In this document: positions 12,201 through 24,924 of the stretch, piece by piece
How positions within the stretch are numbered: position 1 is the first letter of the stretch
Layout: every line of letters begins with the position of its first letter
Assembly (NCBI GenBank): GCA_964019165.1
Contig: OZ025268.1
Span: 5,123,570 to 5,187,569 of the forward strand
DNA: 64,000 nt
Direction of reading: 5' to 3'
Source of the DNA: Mastigias papua
Lineage: Eukaryota > Cnidaria > Scyphozoa > Rhizostomeae > Mastigiidae
The notes under the pieces: model-generated
Databases searched by the model: none
Seen by the model: the letters and a program-made list of their open reading frames with translations, nothing else
What the model was told of the DNA's origin: nothing
Made by a program: the position numbers and the translations under genes

Positions 12201-15117
12201 AACACACGGCATCCATTATGAGAATCCTATAGCACATTTTCGATAACAGCCTTGCCAAAATTGTATACAGATTTGATCAGTACAAATGCTAAGATCATAA
12301 AACGTTTTACTTTGGCTCCAAATAGTGCATGATATTCCAAAAGTTGATTTTCGATAATACTTTGTTATTAAAATAGAAAAAAAACGTAAGTCAATAATAA
12401 GTGAATTGTCAAATAGAACCTGAGTACGGTTTAAAATTTATCATTCTATCAAAAATTATTTGCCTAATTTCCAGAAGTGCCTTTAAGCCATATAACCCTT
12501 CTGACATTTCCGTATCAAAGTGTCACTAAGGATATTTAAGGCAGAGGAACTATATCTTGCTGTGAAGAGAGAGAACGGGTATAGTAGAAACTACTATAGA
12601 AATGGGTAGTTTTGCCTCACTAAGGAAATCTTGTCATGGAGGAGTAACTGTACGTAATGCCTGTCTATAGGTCAATGCACATTATCACCTGATAGACAGA
12701 TAGATCTTGTTTATGGTGATGTACCATATCAAGCATAGCCGCCAAATGTGTGAGAGTCCTGTCAGGTCTATTTTCTCCCAACCTAATTGACCAATCATCA
12801 TGGAAAATGGTCCTGGTCTTAGCTTGTGTGGTGAGAATCCTGTATGATAATTGGTCAATTAGGTTGGAAGAAAATAGACCTGACAGGGTCTCACACATTT
12901 GGTGGCTATGCTACCATATCATGGTGTGTGATCAAATTGCCGTCTATTAAAATTAATACTGATAATTATCACTGATCAAGCTAATTCCTTCCAATAATTG
13001 ATAGGGGCATTTGGATCGCTGTTAACGACTCAAAGGAACCCAGTGGCCTTATGGAGACAAGCATGAACGATCCTGGCGATCGCAAAGATCAAGATCGTTG
13101 GAACAGAACAATGTTCTATCTCAGCGATCCTGATCGTTGAGATCGCTAGTGTCGATCCTTCAAAATGATCCAAACGACTATATATAAAACCAGGCTTAAA
13201 ATTTAGCAATGAAGCCTGTGCTATCAGGGAATAATTGTTACTTCTTGAATTGCCCATTCGAGCTTCCTGTCACCTAGAGCTTTATCGTATAAGAACACAT
13301 TAATAAGTGCATTGCATTAATAATTATATATTGTTAAATTTACTAATAATTACATTTGGAACGATTAATGTTAAAGCTACATCTACTTTTTAAATAACTT
13401 TATCATTGGTTTCGTGAGATTTATTTTGATAACAAATATTCAGGGCACTAAAATTACAGTGTTGGCATAGACCATATTAATAACAACAGTGTTTAGAATT
13501 CTGAAGGGTTCATCTCGTATAAATATATATTTTACTTAAATATTGCAGTTACTATGGCAAATTTCTCTTATTTCACAACGTCAAGGTATATAAACAATTC
13601 GAGATGAATTAAGTGAATTATGGATGTTGCTCTTACCAAAATATTTATGTTCTCGTTGGGCTTTAGATGAAACGTACTAGGTTTAATAGCAAACGAGCCA
13701 ACTTCAATTTGACCATTACCATCCAGAAAATCCTGAAAATCATGCAAAGATTACAATAAGATAGTGCCGATAAGAAAAGATAATGAACTGAGGTATAAAA
13801 GCACATCATAATTGAAGCCTACGTTCCACTTTACTATTTACAGGAATTATTAAACACAATAAAAATGCACTCTATAGGCTAAATTAAAACAAACACAGAA
13901 CTATCCCGCAAGGAACTCGACCAGTGACAAGAATAACTTTTTACAATCCATAGCTGCATTTTTCACCTTTACATCAATTTTCCTTTTATAAATGTGAACA
14001 GAGTGCTTGCTATTTCATACAGAGTGTGCTTGCATTTTAACAAACCAAGGATATCACATTTGAAGGAAATCTTATAGGTTCTATTTCATTACTGATTCAA
14101 AATGCTTCTGAAGATAACATATGATACAATCAACGGATCAAACAACAGATGTTGTAATGCTAAAAGAAAATAAATGGAATAGTGATCATTGGAGGAGGAA
14201 CATGACGAAAAGTTACGATGTAAAATTGCATATATTTGTGGCAAGAAGTCTCACGAAGTGCATCAACGTCACAAAGTACAAAATTTTAAAAGGAACTTAA
14301 TTCGAAAATGCAAATCAATTTATCAGTGATGACCAAGACTGATGGGAGCATGGAATATAATCCTGTTATATTTCGAAGAGCCACCCTTAAATACATTTAT
14401 TCAGCCATGTAATTCTGCACACTAAACATTCTAAATAGGGATGAAATGAAATACCTTCCAAGTTGCACCTGGCCACTTTTCCTTTGGTACAATACAGAAT
14501 CGACCTTCTCCTCCAACGTTAGTACAGGAAAATTCCATGGTTTTCTTGCCACCAACCAAACAATGACCACAGTTGAATGTTTCAGACACTAGAATGATGT
14601 ATGACAAATATACAGCAAATCAATATCAGCAAAATCCCGGTAAATAAAAATCCCTACCTTATTATCATCTGTACAAAATCGTAGAGGGAAAATGTGCCTA
14701 CAATACTAAATAGCTGCAAGCTCATTTTGCAAATTAGAACTCAGGTTCGAGCAAGAAACTGCTATGCGATTATCTTTAGTATTATCTGTGGTTGTGTAAA
14801 TGAAGCTTGAATAGTGTAAACGAACCTGGTCATTCTAGGCTAGGCTATAATGGTACCTCTCTAGAAGCAATGTTCATAATGAAAATCAAAATGATGCTGC
14901 TGATCACAAAGACAAGTATGACTGCAACGATTAAAACGACTTCAATGATGATTATAGCCACAGCCATAACGCACATTAAAACGATGATATGAATATGTTC
15001 ACAATTATGACTATGATCAAATTAATGATAATATTGCTGATTATGACCAGAATGATGGTAATGGACATAACAGTAATAATGATGATCATAATGATTATGA
15101 TGATGATGATGATTATA

Positions 15118-15199
<82 letters not shown>

Positions 15200-15928
15200 C
15201 GACGATGATGATGACGATGATGATGAGGACGATGATGATGATAATGATAATAATGATTATGCTGCTAGCCCATGGTTGGAGACCTCCTCGTGGTGGCAAG
15301 CGGGCACAGAGAGGCTCTGCCCTTAAGTTGATAGTGATTCATTTCGCGAAGATTCAGAATTGGGGCAGATGTTGACGACCTGTGGCAAACTGTCCAACCA
15401 GGCCCCTGCATTAACAGTCAGGCACAGCAGCTTCAGGCTGCAGTTCTGCCAAGTAACTGTTGGGGTAACAGAGTGGATTGAGACTAGCCGACTCAATCAC
15501 CTCTTTTAAGCAATTGATAGGCGGTCCACTGACCCCAGGGTCAGTCTCAGGCCCCGTGCGGGGCGTAACGAGAACGAGAAGAACGATTATGCTAGCCAAT
15601 GGTTGGAGACCTCCTCGAGGTGGCAAGCGGAACAGAGATACTGCCCTGAAGTTGATAGCGAGGCATTTTGCAAAGATTCAGAATTGGAGCAGTTGTTGAT
15701 GACTTGTGGCAAACTGTCCAACCAGACTGCAGTTCTGCCAAGTAACTGTTGGAGTAATAGAGTAGATTGAGTGTAGCCGGCTCAATCACCTCTTTTGAAC
15801 AATTGACAGGCTGTCCACTGACCTCAGGGTCAGTCTCCGGCTCCGTGAGGGGCGTAACGAGAAGAAGAAAAAGAAGATAATGATGTTAATGATAATAATG
15901 AAGATGATGATGATGATAATGATGATGG

Positions 15929-16022
<94 letters not shown>

Positions 16023-19000
16023 AATGATAATGATGATGATAATGATGATGGCTAGCCCATGGTTGGAGACCTCCTCGTGGTGGCAAGCGGGCACAGAGAG
16101 ACTCTGCCCTTAAGTTGATAGTGATTCATTTCGCGAAGATTCAAAATTGGGGCAGATGTTGACGACCTGTGGCAAACTGTCCAACCAGTCCCCTCCAGTG
16201 AAAGTCAGGCACAGCAGCTTCAGGCTGCAGTTCTGATAAGTAACTGCTGGGGTAACAGAGTGGATTGAGTGTAGCCGACTCAATCACCTCTTCTAAACAA
16301 TTTGAAGGCGACACTGACCCCAGGGTCAGCCTAGGCCCCGTAAGGGGCGTACGGGAAAAGACAGATGACGATGATGATAACCAGTCCAAAGTTGGGGACC
16401 TCCTCGTGGTGACAAGCGGGCACAGAGAGACACTGTAAGTTGCTAGTGATTCATTTTGCAGAGAGATTCAGAATTTGGTCAGATGTTAATGACTTGTGAC
16501 AAACGGTCCAATTAGATCCCGTTAGTGAAAAACAGGCTTGAGTGGCTCATGCCACAATCGCACAGTTCTGCTAATTAACTGTTGAGGCAACAGGTTGGAC
16601 TGTGTATAGCATACTTAATCATCTCTCTAAACAATTGGCAGGCGATCCACTGACCCCATGACCAACACCCGTCTCTGAGAGTTGCTTTGCAGGAAGAAGA
16701 CGACGAAGAAGAAGAAGAAGAAGAAGAAGAAGAAGAAAATAGCAAAAATCATTGTCGTCAACCTTTTGATTAAAGAACACAAAGCGAACAGTCAAAGTTT
16801 CAGTTATATCTAAGTAAGGCCAACATAGAAACCTACATCTAGAAAAAGAAATTGATGCTAGCTAACTAAATGTGGTATCACTTGAGCTTGTTCATAAGAA
16901 AACTTTTGTTGAGTTCCATGAAACTTTCATATATCCTTATGATATGAATAAGAAAAAGTTGCATAGAATCTATCAGTAATCTTCTTATGAGCCAGATCAA
17001 GTAATCAAGTCATTCATTATGCTCACAACAACGAATGTTGTGAATTGATGAGGTGGGAAGGCAAAGAGAAACATCCACTTGCAAATATATACAAAACTAT
17101 TATATACTAAATAAATTTATACTATGATCAAATCTACGAGTCATTTCATCTCCGAAGTGCTGTAAATCCTTGTACAGGATGTGAGCTAATACTTAAAGCT
17201 AAATACTGCGCGGGACCTGGTGCTAGCTAATACTGCTGACCAATGAGAGACCTTTACAACAATGAACAAAAAGAGTTCAAACGGTAATATAAAAGAAAAT
17301 GACCTACACGTAAGCTGTGGAGGTGGCCTCCTGGCTTGCAATAGTATAAATAAAGGCTCTGAGCTCTGGGTTTCAATCTATGAAGAAATAAGAAGCAAAA
17401 TTTAAATACATTTCACTTCGAAGCAGGTAGAATTAGGGAAATCCTTCTTAGCCATGCATTTGTCTTTGAATACTGGAAGTCATTCTATTACATTATTCAC
17501 ACGTAGGCCTGAATCAAAGCATGACTTAGAGGAACACAGGAGATTATCAACTATTTCTATTAGGATGCGGTTTTCTATGTGCTTATAAATCACTACTTAC
17601 AAGAGTACGTGCTCAAACTGAATAAAATCGAAATTACCATTATACATAGTCTGGTTCTCATATATAGGCGAATATCGCCGGTGAAGGCTTTACGACGTTT
17701 ACGATATGTGAAAGCATGAACTTGTTCACGTTACCGGTCTTCGCCGATGAAGCAAAAAGGTCTGCTTCTTGATATCTTTGCAGACAAGTAAGCCTAGCTT
17801 TCATGTATCGCAGGAAGTAGGTGATGATCGGCAATCATCTGCGATCACTATCGATATATGACAACCGGGCTTATGAGTTTCGTGGGCAGCATACTCACTT
17901 TCAGTGTGCTGTCATAGTCCGCTAAAGAATCCGGGGTGAATTTGATGCAATACTGGCAGCTCATTCCCGGTGCCAAAAGTCCATTAGATGACGGAAATTT
18001 GCCTACAAGTCAAATAAAGTAGAAAAATTTTCTATATTAAACTCATAGAATACAATGAAAATACAGTATATCAGCAATGAATACGAACAAAAACAAGACA
18101 TGACATTTAAAAATTAAGACACAATTTTCATTATAGGAATATTGCCAGGCAGAGTGCTATTAACCGCAAAGATAAGACTCTTTCTATTATTCCTTGATTT
18201 GGTAATAAGCATGACTTTTAGAGATGACTTGGAAAACCATATTCTAGAGGCACAATATATGATATATAACTTAATCACATTGTAAACTTTTGTAGTAGAA
18301 GTTTCATTACCGTGACTGATGGAAAAGTATGGTGAATTCGGTGGTATAACTCTCAGTTGGCGACTTGATGATGTTATATTTTTTAAGTTTAGTATTATCT
18401 GAAAGAAGAAAAATCTGCTTAGAGGAGGTTAGTTTCTTTTCATCAGACAAGATAACAATTCTAAATATCATAAATAACTATTGTGGAAAGTCCACATAAT
18501 CTGAAGAAGAGTATATTGCAATAAGCTAGTTTCAACATCACGTTACATGTAAATGGCTTAAATATAGTTCAAACTGCAAACACCATTTATTCTAACTGTA
18601 GTGCAAAATACTTGCAGAAATTTTTGCCAGCGGTTCATTGTGAAATTCATAAAAAGTTAGTGAAAGATACTACTTTGTGGGACATCTTCCAGAGACTACT
18701 TTAGCTTCGGAGGAAGATATCGAATATGTTTGCTGCACTGTTTACTCCCTTGCATTCAAGGAAATTATCTTCCCGCAGGTGTTTGTATATTACATGGAAT
18801 CTATAAAAATTCAAGAGTCGATGGCATGACAATGTCAATATTACCTCGTATGCATTTCCAACTTGATAATCGGTGAAAATTACAGGGTTCGGTATTGGTT
18901 CCAGCACATCATGTTCACACCTGGATATGATATGACAAATACAATCAAATGGAAATGAAAAATAGGATCTACTTATGGTTCAAGCATCAATTGGGCATAT

Positions 19001-22000
19001 GAAGGAAATTAGAATATGTGGAAATCAAATCTAATTTTCAAGTTACATCTAGAAACCTAGCCACCAATCGTTTTTTACATAGACTACGTGACAAATATTC
19101 TCTTTCACATCATCAACAAGCAATAAAAATACAATCTAGTCTCAAACTGTACAGCACGAATTATCTATTTTCAGCAAATGATTAACTATTTTCCTCTGGA
19201 CGTCACAGAACACACTTAGCATGTCTTAGTCATGTAGATAAATGATTAACGATTTAGCTAGCTATTGATCTAGTTGGCTGGTCAATTAGTGAGATAGCTA
19301 ATTAGTTAGATAGTTAGTTAGTTAGTTAGTTATTTGGTTAGTTATTTAGCTAATTAGTTAGTTCGTCAGTTAGTTAGGTAGTTAGTCAGCTTGCTAGCTA
19401 GCGTTTTGTTTGACACAAGCAAGGTAATAGCAACTATTGAGTTGGTGTCAACCTTCAGCTAATAGCTAATCAATTTCAGATCTCATGTAAGTACTCACTG
19501 ATCAATTTGCAAGAGGATAGATAGCTGAGTTTACTAATAGCTTGTGTCCAATAACTCCGACTTATAAGCGATTCGAACCTGCGAAGTTACATATCGTAGA
19601 TCCTTAACGCTGCAACTTAGCCACTCGGCCACACCATGCTTAGCAAACATATTACCTGTTAGATTTTACAGAAAAGCCATTGTGTTCGTCTGGTCCTGAT
19701 GTTCCAATATTTTTTCCTGCCTTGGGAGGAGCAAATCGAGGATTCCTTAGAAAATCCGCTCTTTCCTGCAATTTCGCTAGGTCACTTCTTTCAATTTCAC
19801 GTTGTGAGGGCTTCATAAGTTCCCTCCAAATATTCTTTTCATCACTTGTGGTGTTTGCGTACATCTTCTGGTAGGTAAACACAAAATAATCAAACCAAAG
19901 AACTATAAATCTATAAATCATTCTCCACTATCATGGTTAGAAAAGAATAGTAGCCATTGTGAAAAAATCGATATTTTGCCACGTCCTGTGACAGATACCC
20001 CTACATTTATTACTGGGAACAGCAGTTTGTGAAGACAAAAACAATGCTTTTCAAAAGGTTTCCTAATCATACAAAATTTTCACAGGATATATTAAGTGTA
20101 TGAGCTAAGAATTGCTTTCGCAGTATAGTAATGCTCTGCTGGTGAATGTACTTTCCTGATATATGTCACACAGCACAAACATACTGGCATTATAATATGG
20201 AAATGCTCATCTCTATGCCATGGAATGAATAGTTCATATGGCCGAATAGCCACTTACCATGATGTTAAAACTTTGAAACATGATATAAAGGTAAACTAAA
20301 ACGGTCATGTGATGAATCTACCTTATTTGAGAAGGCATTTAGTACACAAGGGTACAAGTGCATTATCATAGCACTGTGCCTGAAGAAAGTGCTCAAAATA
20401 TGGAGCATGATTACGAGTTTGAGGCAATAGGAAAAAGCTATCCTAAATAATTAACGGTGCTTATCATTGATCATTTGATCTACTTACTCTGGCAGATGCT
20501 CTTGCAGTTTCCTTTCCACCGAGTTCTACTTTGCACCCATTTGACTCAAGCTTCTCTTCTGAGATAACGTCTTCATTTTCAACCGAATGATAGTTATCTT
20601 CTATGGGTGTTTTTCTGTATCTTTGCATTGAAGAAGTTGTTGGCCGTGCATAACGTGGTGTGCTATCATCTGAATAAAAATGAGTATGAATAATAAATTT
20701 ACCTCGCTAAAACACGTCTTCTAACAATCAAAGTCAAACAACATCAAACCACTAAATATCTTATTTGTCCACTCTTTGTAATTAAGAATACAACTCAGTG
20801 ATATTGCAAAAGTCTTGAAAAAATGCTTATGTAACATGATAAGTTTCTGGCAAGCATCTCCACAGACATTTTGAGGGCTTTTGGAAGCTCATTGCCATAA
20901 TAAAAAAGAATTCGCTATCTGATGAAGTTTCCAAGGCATATTGGATATAGTCTTGGCATTATTGTTTTGGTGAGCTCTGACACTATAATAGGCACTGATA
21001 AAAAGAAGCACATTAAAATAGGGAGGAAATTGCAGGGAGGGTGGGAGTGACAAGACCATCATGGAAACTGAAGACGTGCGAACACATGGATTGCTGTTAG
21101 CCAAAAAACAGCATCATAAGATTCCTGGTAAAACTAGTTACACTTTTTGTACAGTAGGCTACAAATTTCTATATATATATAAACTTATGGGAAAATGCAG
21201 CATGAAGATGAACTCTAAAATAATGATGGGAACAAAAATTAAGACATTTCTTAAAGAACCATTAGTGTCCTCAGGGTCAGTATTCATATTAGCATACCTT
21301 TATATCTTTCATTTCATTTCATTTCATTTTTACATCTTTTAGGAGGGCTACCCTTCAGCAAAGCTGGTTTTCAAGGGGCCCTCCTTTAAAAAGAAAAAAA
21401 ATATGTATACAGCTAAAATACAATAATAAAATATGGCAAAAAATACAGAAAAAGTTTTACAAAACTAATACTTAAACTTAAAAGAAAAATAAATGGTGCT
21501 ATGCGAGCATGGCTTTTAGCTTCACTTAAAAAGTTGCAAAGGTATGAGCTGTTCTACAGTCATTAGGCAGTGAGTTCCAAATTGTAGCCCCCCTGTATGC
21601 AAAGCTGTTTTGCCCAAATTTCGTTTTCGTCTTCAAATTTAATTGTGAATTATTTTCACTTACCTTGTTGCTTCATTCAACATCAAAGCAGAAAATAGAT
21701 AAAGCACATGTGAAATGCACATAGTGTAACAGATATGATATACATTACAATTAGCAGGCCTTGTCATTTAGCGAGTGCGATCGGACGCGCACACACACGC
21801 GCAAATCAAATTGCGTGTGCGATGGGTCACACGCGCGAACAAATTTATTGAGAGCTCATTGAAACCCCAATTCCAATTTTTCCATTTTCAAAGTTTTTTG
21901 GCTTTTATCTTTTCCCCGTAAGTTACATGATAACATGCTGACCACAATTATCATCACTTTTTCCGACTTTCGAGTGCAGTGTTTAGCGTTCTAATTTCGC

Positions 22001-24924
22001 AAAATTGTCTGCGTTTATCGCAGAACCACTTCGCAAAATTGTTTTATTGTCAATCCAACTAGCAATGACAGGTTAACAGGATACTGATAATGATTCTATG
22101 GGCAGCATGGGCATTTTTGCAGATAATGCCGATGGCGAAGATTTTGAGGACGATTCTTATGATGATTCAAGTGATAGTTATGATGATGATTCTGACCCCT
22201 TTGACTAGCCCGATGAGGAAGAAGTGTTTTACGTTTAAAACCTAAACTAGTTTCTTTTTCTATAAAACATGTTTTTTCGATAAATCTTACTTCTATTGCA
22301 TGTTTTTCTTCTTTTGCATTGTTTCTTGATCCCCTTTGTCCATAAGCAGAAATTTTCTTACTAGTGCGATTGCACACGCAAATTCATTTGCGTGTGCTAA
22401 TTACCGCACGCGCGGTATTTTCCTTATGACAAGGCCTGAATTAGTAATCATTGTCCATATTTCCCTCTTCTACTTGGTACAATTACCTACTACAGTAGCA
22501 AAAATGCTCTGCCATTTAATGCATGTTTTCAGTCAAATCAAAATATGATATAAAACAAGTGCATCCGCAACAATTCACCTAGTCCTAAATTATGCCTTGA
22601 TGATTCTTGCAAGAGTATAAAAGCAGCAAAACAGCATCTGCCATTAATGGTCAGTAACATTCTTATATTATATATTCATGAAATGCCCTATTTCAGCATC
22701 AGTGATATGGTTACCTTTCATTGAAGAATGATCTTGCCCGTCTTCTTTGATAAAATCACTAGGTACTATGAGATTGAATCTTCGCAGCAAATCACCATTT
22801 AAATGACCATTCAAGTGTGATTCCACTGAAAAATTATTTTTATAATACACTGGTATCATACATCGAATTGCCCCATGATCTAAGAATATCCTTGAACAAA
22901 CAAATTCCCTTGGAGGAACTAGGATTATTTTAAGGATGAACTAGTCTGGCATAATTAATTTAGCATTTTGAAGATTCTCAATGATGTCCAATGAATTGCT
23001 AATCACAAAATTATAACCTATGCTAATACGTTTTTTCTTTCTTTTTAAGCAAGATTGGCATTGATAACAGCATCACTTTGTTGATGCTCTTCTACCCTGT
23101 AAAAACTAAAATTGTAACTTCAGCTGTTAAAAATATTAATTTAGATTGGAAACATGCAGGGTTGGTGATAAAAAGCCATGTTGATTATGGAACTTCATTG
23201 GAGATATGCACCACTTAGTGGAAGAAACTGGGCATGCAGTCAATGAATTCAAATCTTATCTTTGCCACAGCACATCTGACAGTTTATGTACAACAGTTAC
23301 AACATGCAGTCATATTATCTTACCTACAAGCTTTTTTTCAGCACTTCTTATGAATGTCTTCTGACAAAAAATCTACTATTCAAATTTTTGCTTATATACA
23401 CTGGCTTCTCAAGTTCTACTCACTAAAAGAAAAGACCCTTCAAAGGAGATGGAGAAACATCAGAGTGCATACTGCTCCACGAACACCTGTTTGCCTTCTG
23501 ACGTTTAACATTCTTGGGAGACTTCCACTGGTTCAAGTAAGATAGGCATCACAAGCAAGCAAGATTTTCTTCATATAGCTAAATCCTCACTACTTTGCAA
23601 CAAGTATATGCTAGTTATAGCTATGTGAAAAGTATAAAAAATGTGATTTGTTCTTAGATGGGTGATACCCATGAAGTGCTTAACAGTGTATGATCAAACA
23701 ATTAGAGTTTAGCACAAGGTGTATAATGCCAATGAGTTAGATGCATACCAGATGGCAACCCAAGGTCTTTATAGTTGGAGCATGCCTTAGAGGCCTTTTT
23801 CTCCTGCATTCCCTCATTTTCTCTTGCTGAACTGTAAGCCTCTAACAAATGTTTTTCAATTAGTTTTGCATCCTGCATTACATCATCCCATTTCTTTTGA
23901 ATCTAGAGAAAAGATCATATAGCAATATATTTATCTGCCAATAAAGCAGAGAAATTCCTAACTTCAATGTTTTCTAATGTATGAAAGCCATTCTTCCATT
24001 ATTTATAACTATTGCACCTAGCAATCTCCATCTTCTTGTGGCACATAATAGGTTGACATGAAACATGATTAATCTGAACATACATAAGTACTGATATGAA
24101 AATTAATCTCCCTAGATATGTACCAATTACAATTAAGTCTTCTCATGGATCTTAATTTTGTTTGAAGTAAACTTCAAAAATAGTAATTCTTAGTGCAACA
24201 GTAACAGGTGAAAAGTTTGTAGTCCAAAAATAGATCACTTGTTTGCCAATGATATGGAGCTGATTACATCTCAAGTCACAAAATTTGTGATATGTGTCAA
24301 TAGATAAATATTTGAAGAGCTGTCTCATCAAACACATAGATTAATCCAATTAATTGACTAGTGATTAATCAGTCATCTAAAACTGTTATATCAATACAGA
24401 TTGAAACCCCAAGCCATAACCTGATAGTGGATCTGTGGATAGGCTTAAAAGCATCCATAATCATTAATTCTCAACTACAAGGACTGTCTTAGTTTCCAGC
24501 CTAAATTTCTTTAATGGGATATCTTGAAGCATCTTGGATGTGTCACAGGACAAAACCCATATTGCTTAAAATGACTCCATCTGTTTTCATTCTCATTCTA
24601 TTTTCATCAACACTTCACATTCCATCTGATGCTTCAAATTAAAACTAAAATGATTTCGTAATATGTATTCATTTCAGTTACCTGCTGCAGTTTTTCAACA
24701 TACTGACTGTGGTAGCCAGACTTTTTGCTCCGAGATGTTGTCAGGTTTCTAACAGTATCCTGATCAATAGTATCTTTAGCATACTCATCTCGAAATATTC
24801 TTGTCAGTATGTGGGATATGTCCTGGCATTTTCCAGAAGATGGCCTCTGCACAAACATTGATGGTTCAACCCCACTATCAACATTATCACGCACATTGAC
24901 GGCTATTTCTATGGTCTCCTCCAT
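243..24924 (-). CDS. DLEC1: DLEC1 / CFAP81 homologue, cilia-associated ASH-domain protein (3' part beyond left edge)
   Basis: DLEC1 (CFAP81) is a large axoneme-associated protein with HYDIN-like ASH/MSP beta-domains. Exons in transcript order, as plus coordinates: 24682-24924 (ATG at 24924), 23749-23902, 22715-22825, 20488-20669, 19656-19867, 18845-18920, 18311-18398, 17899-18002, 17308-17377, 14455-14588, 13637-13732, 12073-12163, 11567-11729, 10594-10780, 9776-9898, 9443-9526, 9091-9187, 8594-8632, 8144-8187 (donor uncertain), 7567-7695, 7097-7168 (tentative), 5960-6102, 4934-5087, 4171-4281, 3253-3386, 2076-2251, 1800-1818, 1489-1556, 243-394. These give 1152 codons in a continuous frame. 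Matches to the human protein as I remember it include CQDISHILTRIF (exon 1), ADFLRNPRFAPP (exon 5), NPVIFTDYQVGNAYE (exon 6), LLQARRPPPQLT (exon 9), FNCGHCLVGG (exon 10), VCDNCNTKE (exon 12), IEPGYGTIGSFG (exon 22) and MKGAAFLPIPSQG (last exon). Human DLEC1 is about 1755 residues, so the C-terminal third should lie left of the window. Introns carry many repeats. One intron uses a GC donor and one exon is 19 nt. Confidence 0.88.
8747..8870. repeat. imperfect AT-rich microsatellite
   Basis: Irregular TATATA/AAATATA repeat in the DLEC1 intron between exons 17 and 18. Confidence 0.85.
10076..10334. mobile_element. MITE-like element with imperfect terminal inverted repeats
   Basis: GGCCCCGGCTACACTGTATC at the left end and the reverse complement of the right end (GACCCTGTTCATAGTTTATC) align over about 37 bp, sharing TATCGGAT and TTTTTGAC. 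The 259-bp body is GC-richer than its surroundings and has no ORF. I see no clear target-site duplication. It lies in the DLEC1 intron between exons 14 and 15. Confidence 0.6.
12733..12911. repeat. long imperfect inverted repeat (hairpin), possible MITE
   Basis: The 68-nt arms 12733-12800 and 12844-12911 are inverted copies (GCATAGCCGCCAAATGTGTG against GCATAGCCACCAAATGTGTG on the other strand) with a few mismatches and a 43-nt loop. It lies in a DLEC1 intron and codes for nothing recognisable. Confidence 0.85.
13010..13185. repeat. GATC-rich inverted-repeat element, possible MITE
   Basis: Ends carry ATTTGGATC and, inverted, GTTTGGATC. The interior is dense in GATC and CGATC motifs arranged as nested inverted repeats (GATCGCAAAGATC, AACGATC/GATCGTT). 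Confidence 0.4.
15060..15263. repeat. (GAT)n microsatellite
   Basis: Long ATG/GAT trinucleotide tract preceding the first 330-bp unit. It yields spurious poly-Met, poly-Ile and poly-His frames. Confidence 0.97.
15264..16740. repeat. four tandem copies of a roughly 330-bp unit with trinucleotide tracts
   Basis: The anchor GGTTGGAGACCTCCTCG occurs at 15274, 15601, 16061 and (changed) 16390. A second block, CCACTGACC followed by CCGTGCGGGGCGTAAC, closes the first three units. Units are joined by GAA/GAT tracts, and the fourth is the most diverged and ends in (GAA)n at 16698-16738. It lies in the DLEC1 intron between exons 9 and 10. Confidence 0.9.
15875..16050. repeat. (GAT)n microsatellite
   Basis: Second long ATG/GAT tract, between the second and third 330-bp units. 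Confidence 0.97.
19255..19640 (-). mobile_element. tRNA-derived SINE candidate
   Basis: On the minus strand a pol III A box TGGCCGAGTGG (19621-19631 in plus coordinates) and B box GGTTCGAATCG (19569-19579) lie 41 bp apart, as in a Leu/Ser-type tRNA. An unrelated body of about 180 bp and an ACTA/ACTAA simple-repeat tail (about 19300-19390) follow. The tRNA part does not fold cleanly, so it is not a working tRNA. It starts about 15 bp from the donor of DLEC1 exon 5, in the same orientation. Confidence 0.7.
21305..21660 (-). mobile_element. 5'-truncated LINE 3' end with ATGAA tail (copy 1)
   Basis: Read leftward, an RT C-terminal frame (TKFGQNSFAYRGATIWNSLP, then NDCRTAHTFATF and a stop) leads to a 3' UTR, the hairpin GGAGGGCCCCTTG...AAGGGTAGCCCTCC, and an AAATG repeat tail at 21305-21330. 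It is the best preserved of three copies in this window and lies in the DLEC1 intron between exons 3 and 4. Confidence 0.8.
21755..22438. mobile_element. DNA transposon remnant with TIRs and 6-bp target duplication
   Basis: It begins CAGGCCTTGTCAT and ends with its inverted copy ATGACAAGGCCTG, flanked by AATTAG on both sides (21749-21754, 22439-22444). Subterminal regions are full of inverted GCGTGTGC/GCACACGC motifs. The 684-bp interior contains, on the plus strand, a possible final exon (about 22082-22208, acceptor TTAACAG) encoding a very acidic tail (FEDDSYDDSSDSYDDDSD) before a stop, perhaps the transposase C-terminus. The superfamily is not certain. Confidence 0.7.

Noticed and set aside
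14976..16113. Open frames rich in Met, Ile or His across 15.0-16.1 kb
   Set aside because: They are translations of GAT/ATG trinucleotide tracts in all frames and lack coding character outside the repeat.
17674..17880. Possible inverted-repeat element rich in CGAT motifs
   Set aside because: The ends do not align as terminal inverted repeats when compared by eye.
19566..19640. Functional tRNA gene
   Set aside because: A and B boxes are good but stems do not pair properly and a SINE-like body and tail follow.
22096..22377. 93-codon minus-strand frame with Asn/His-rich end
   Set aside because: It is the complement of the acidic transposase-like tail; the plus strand explains the composition better.
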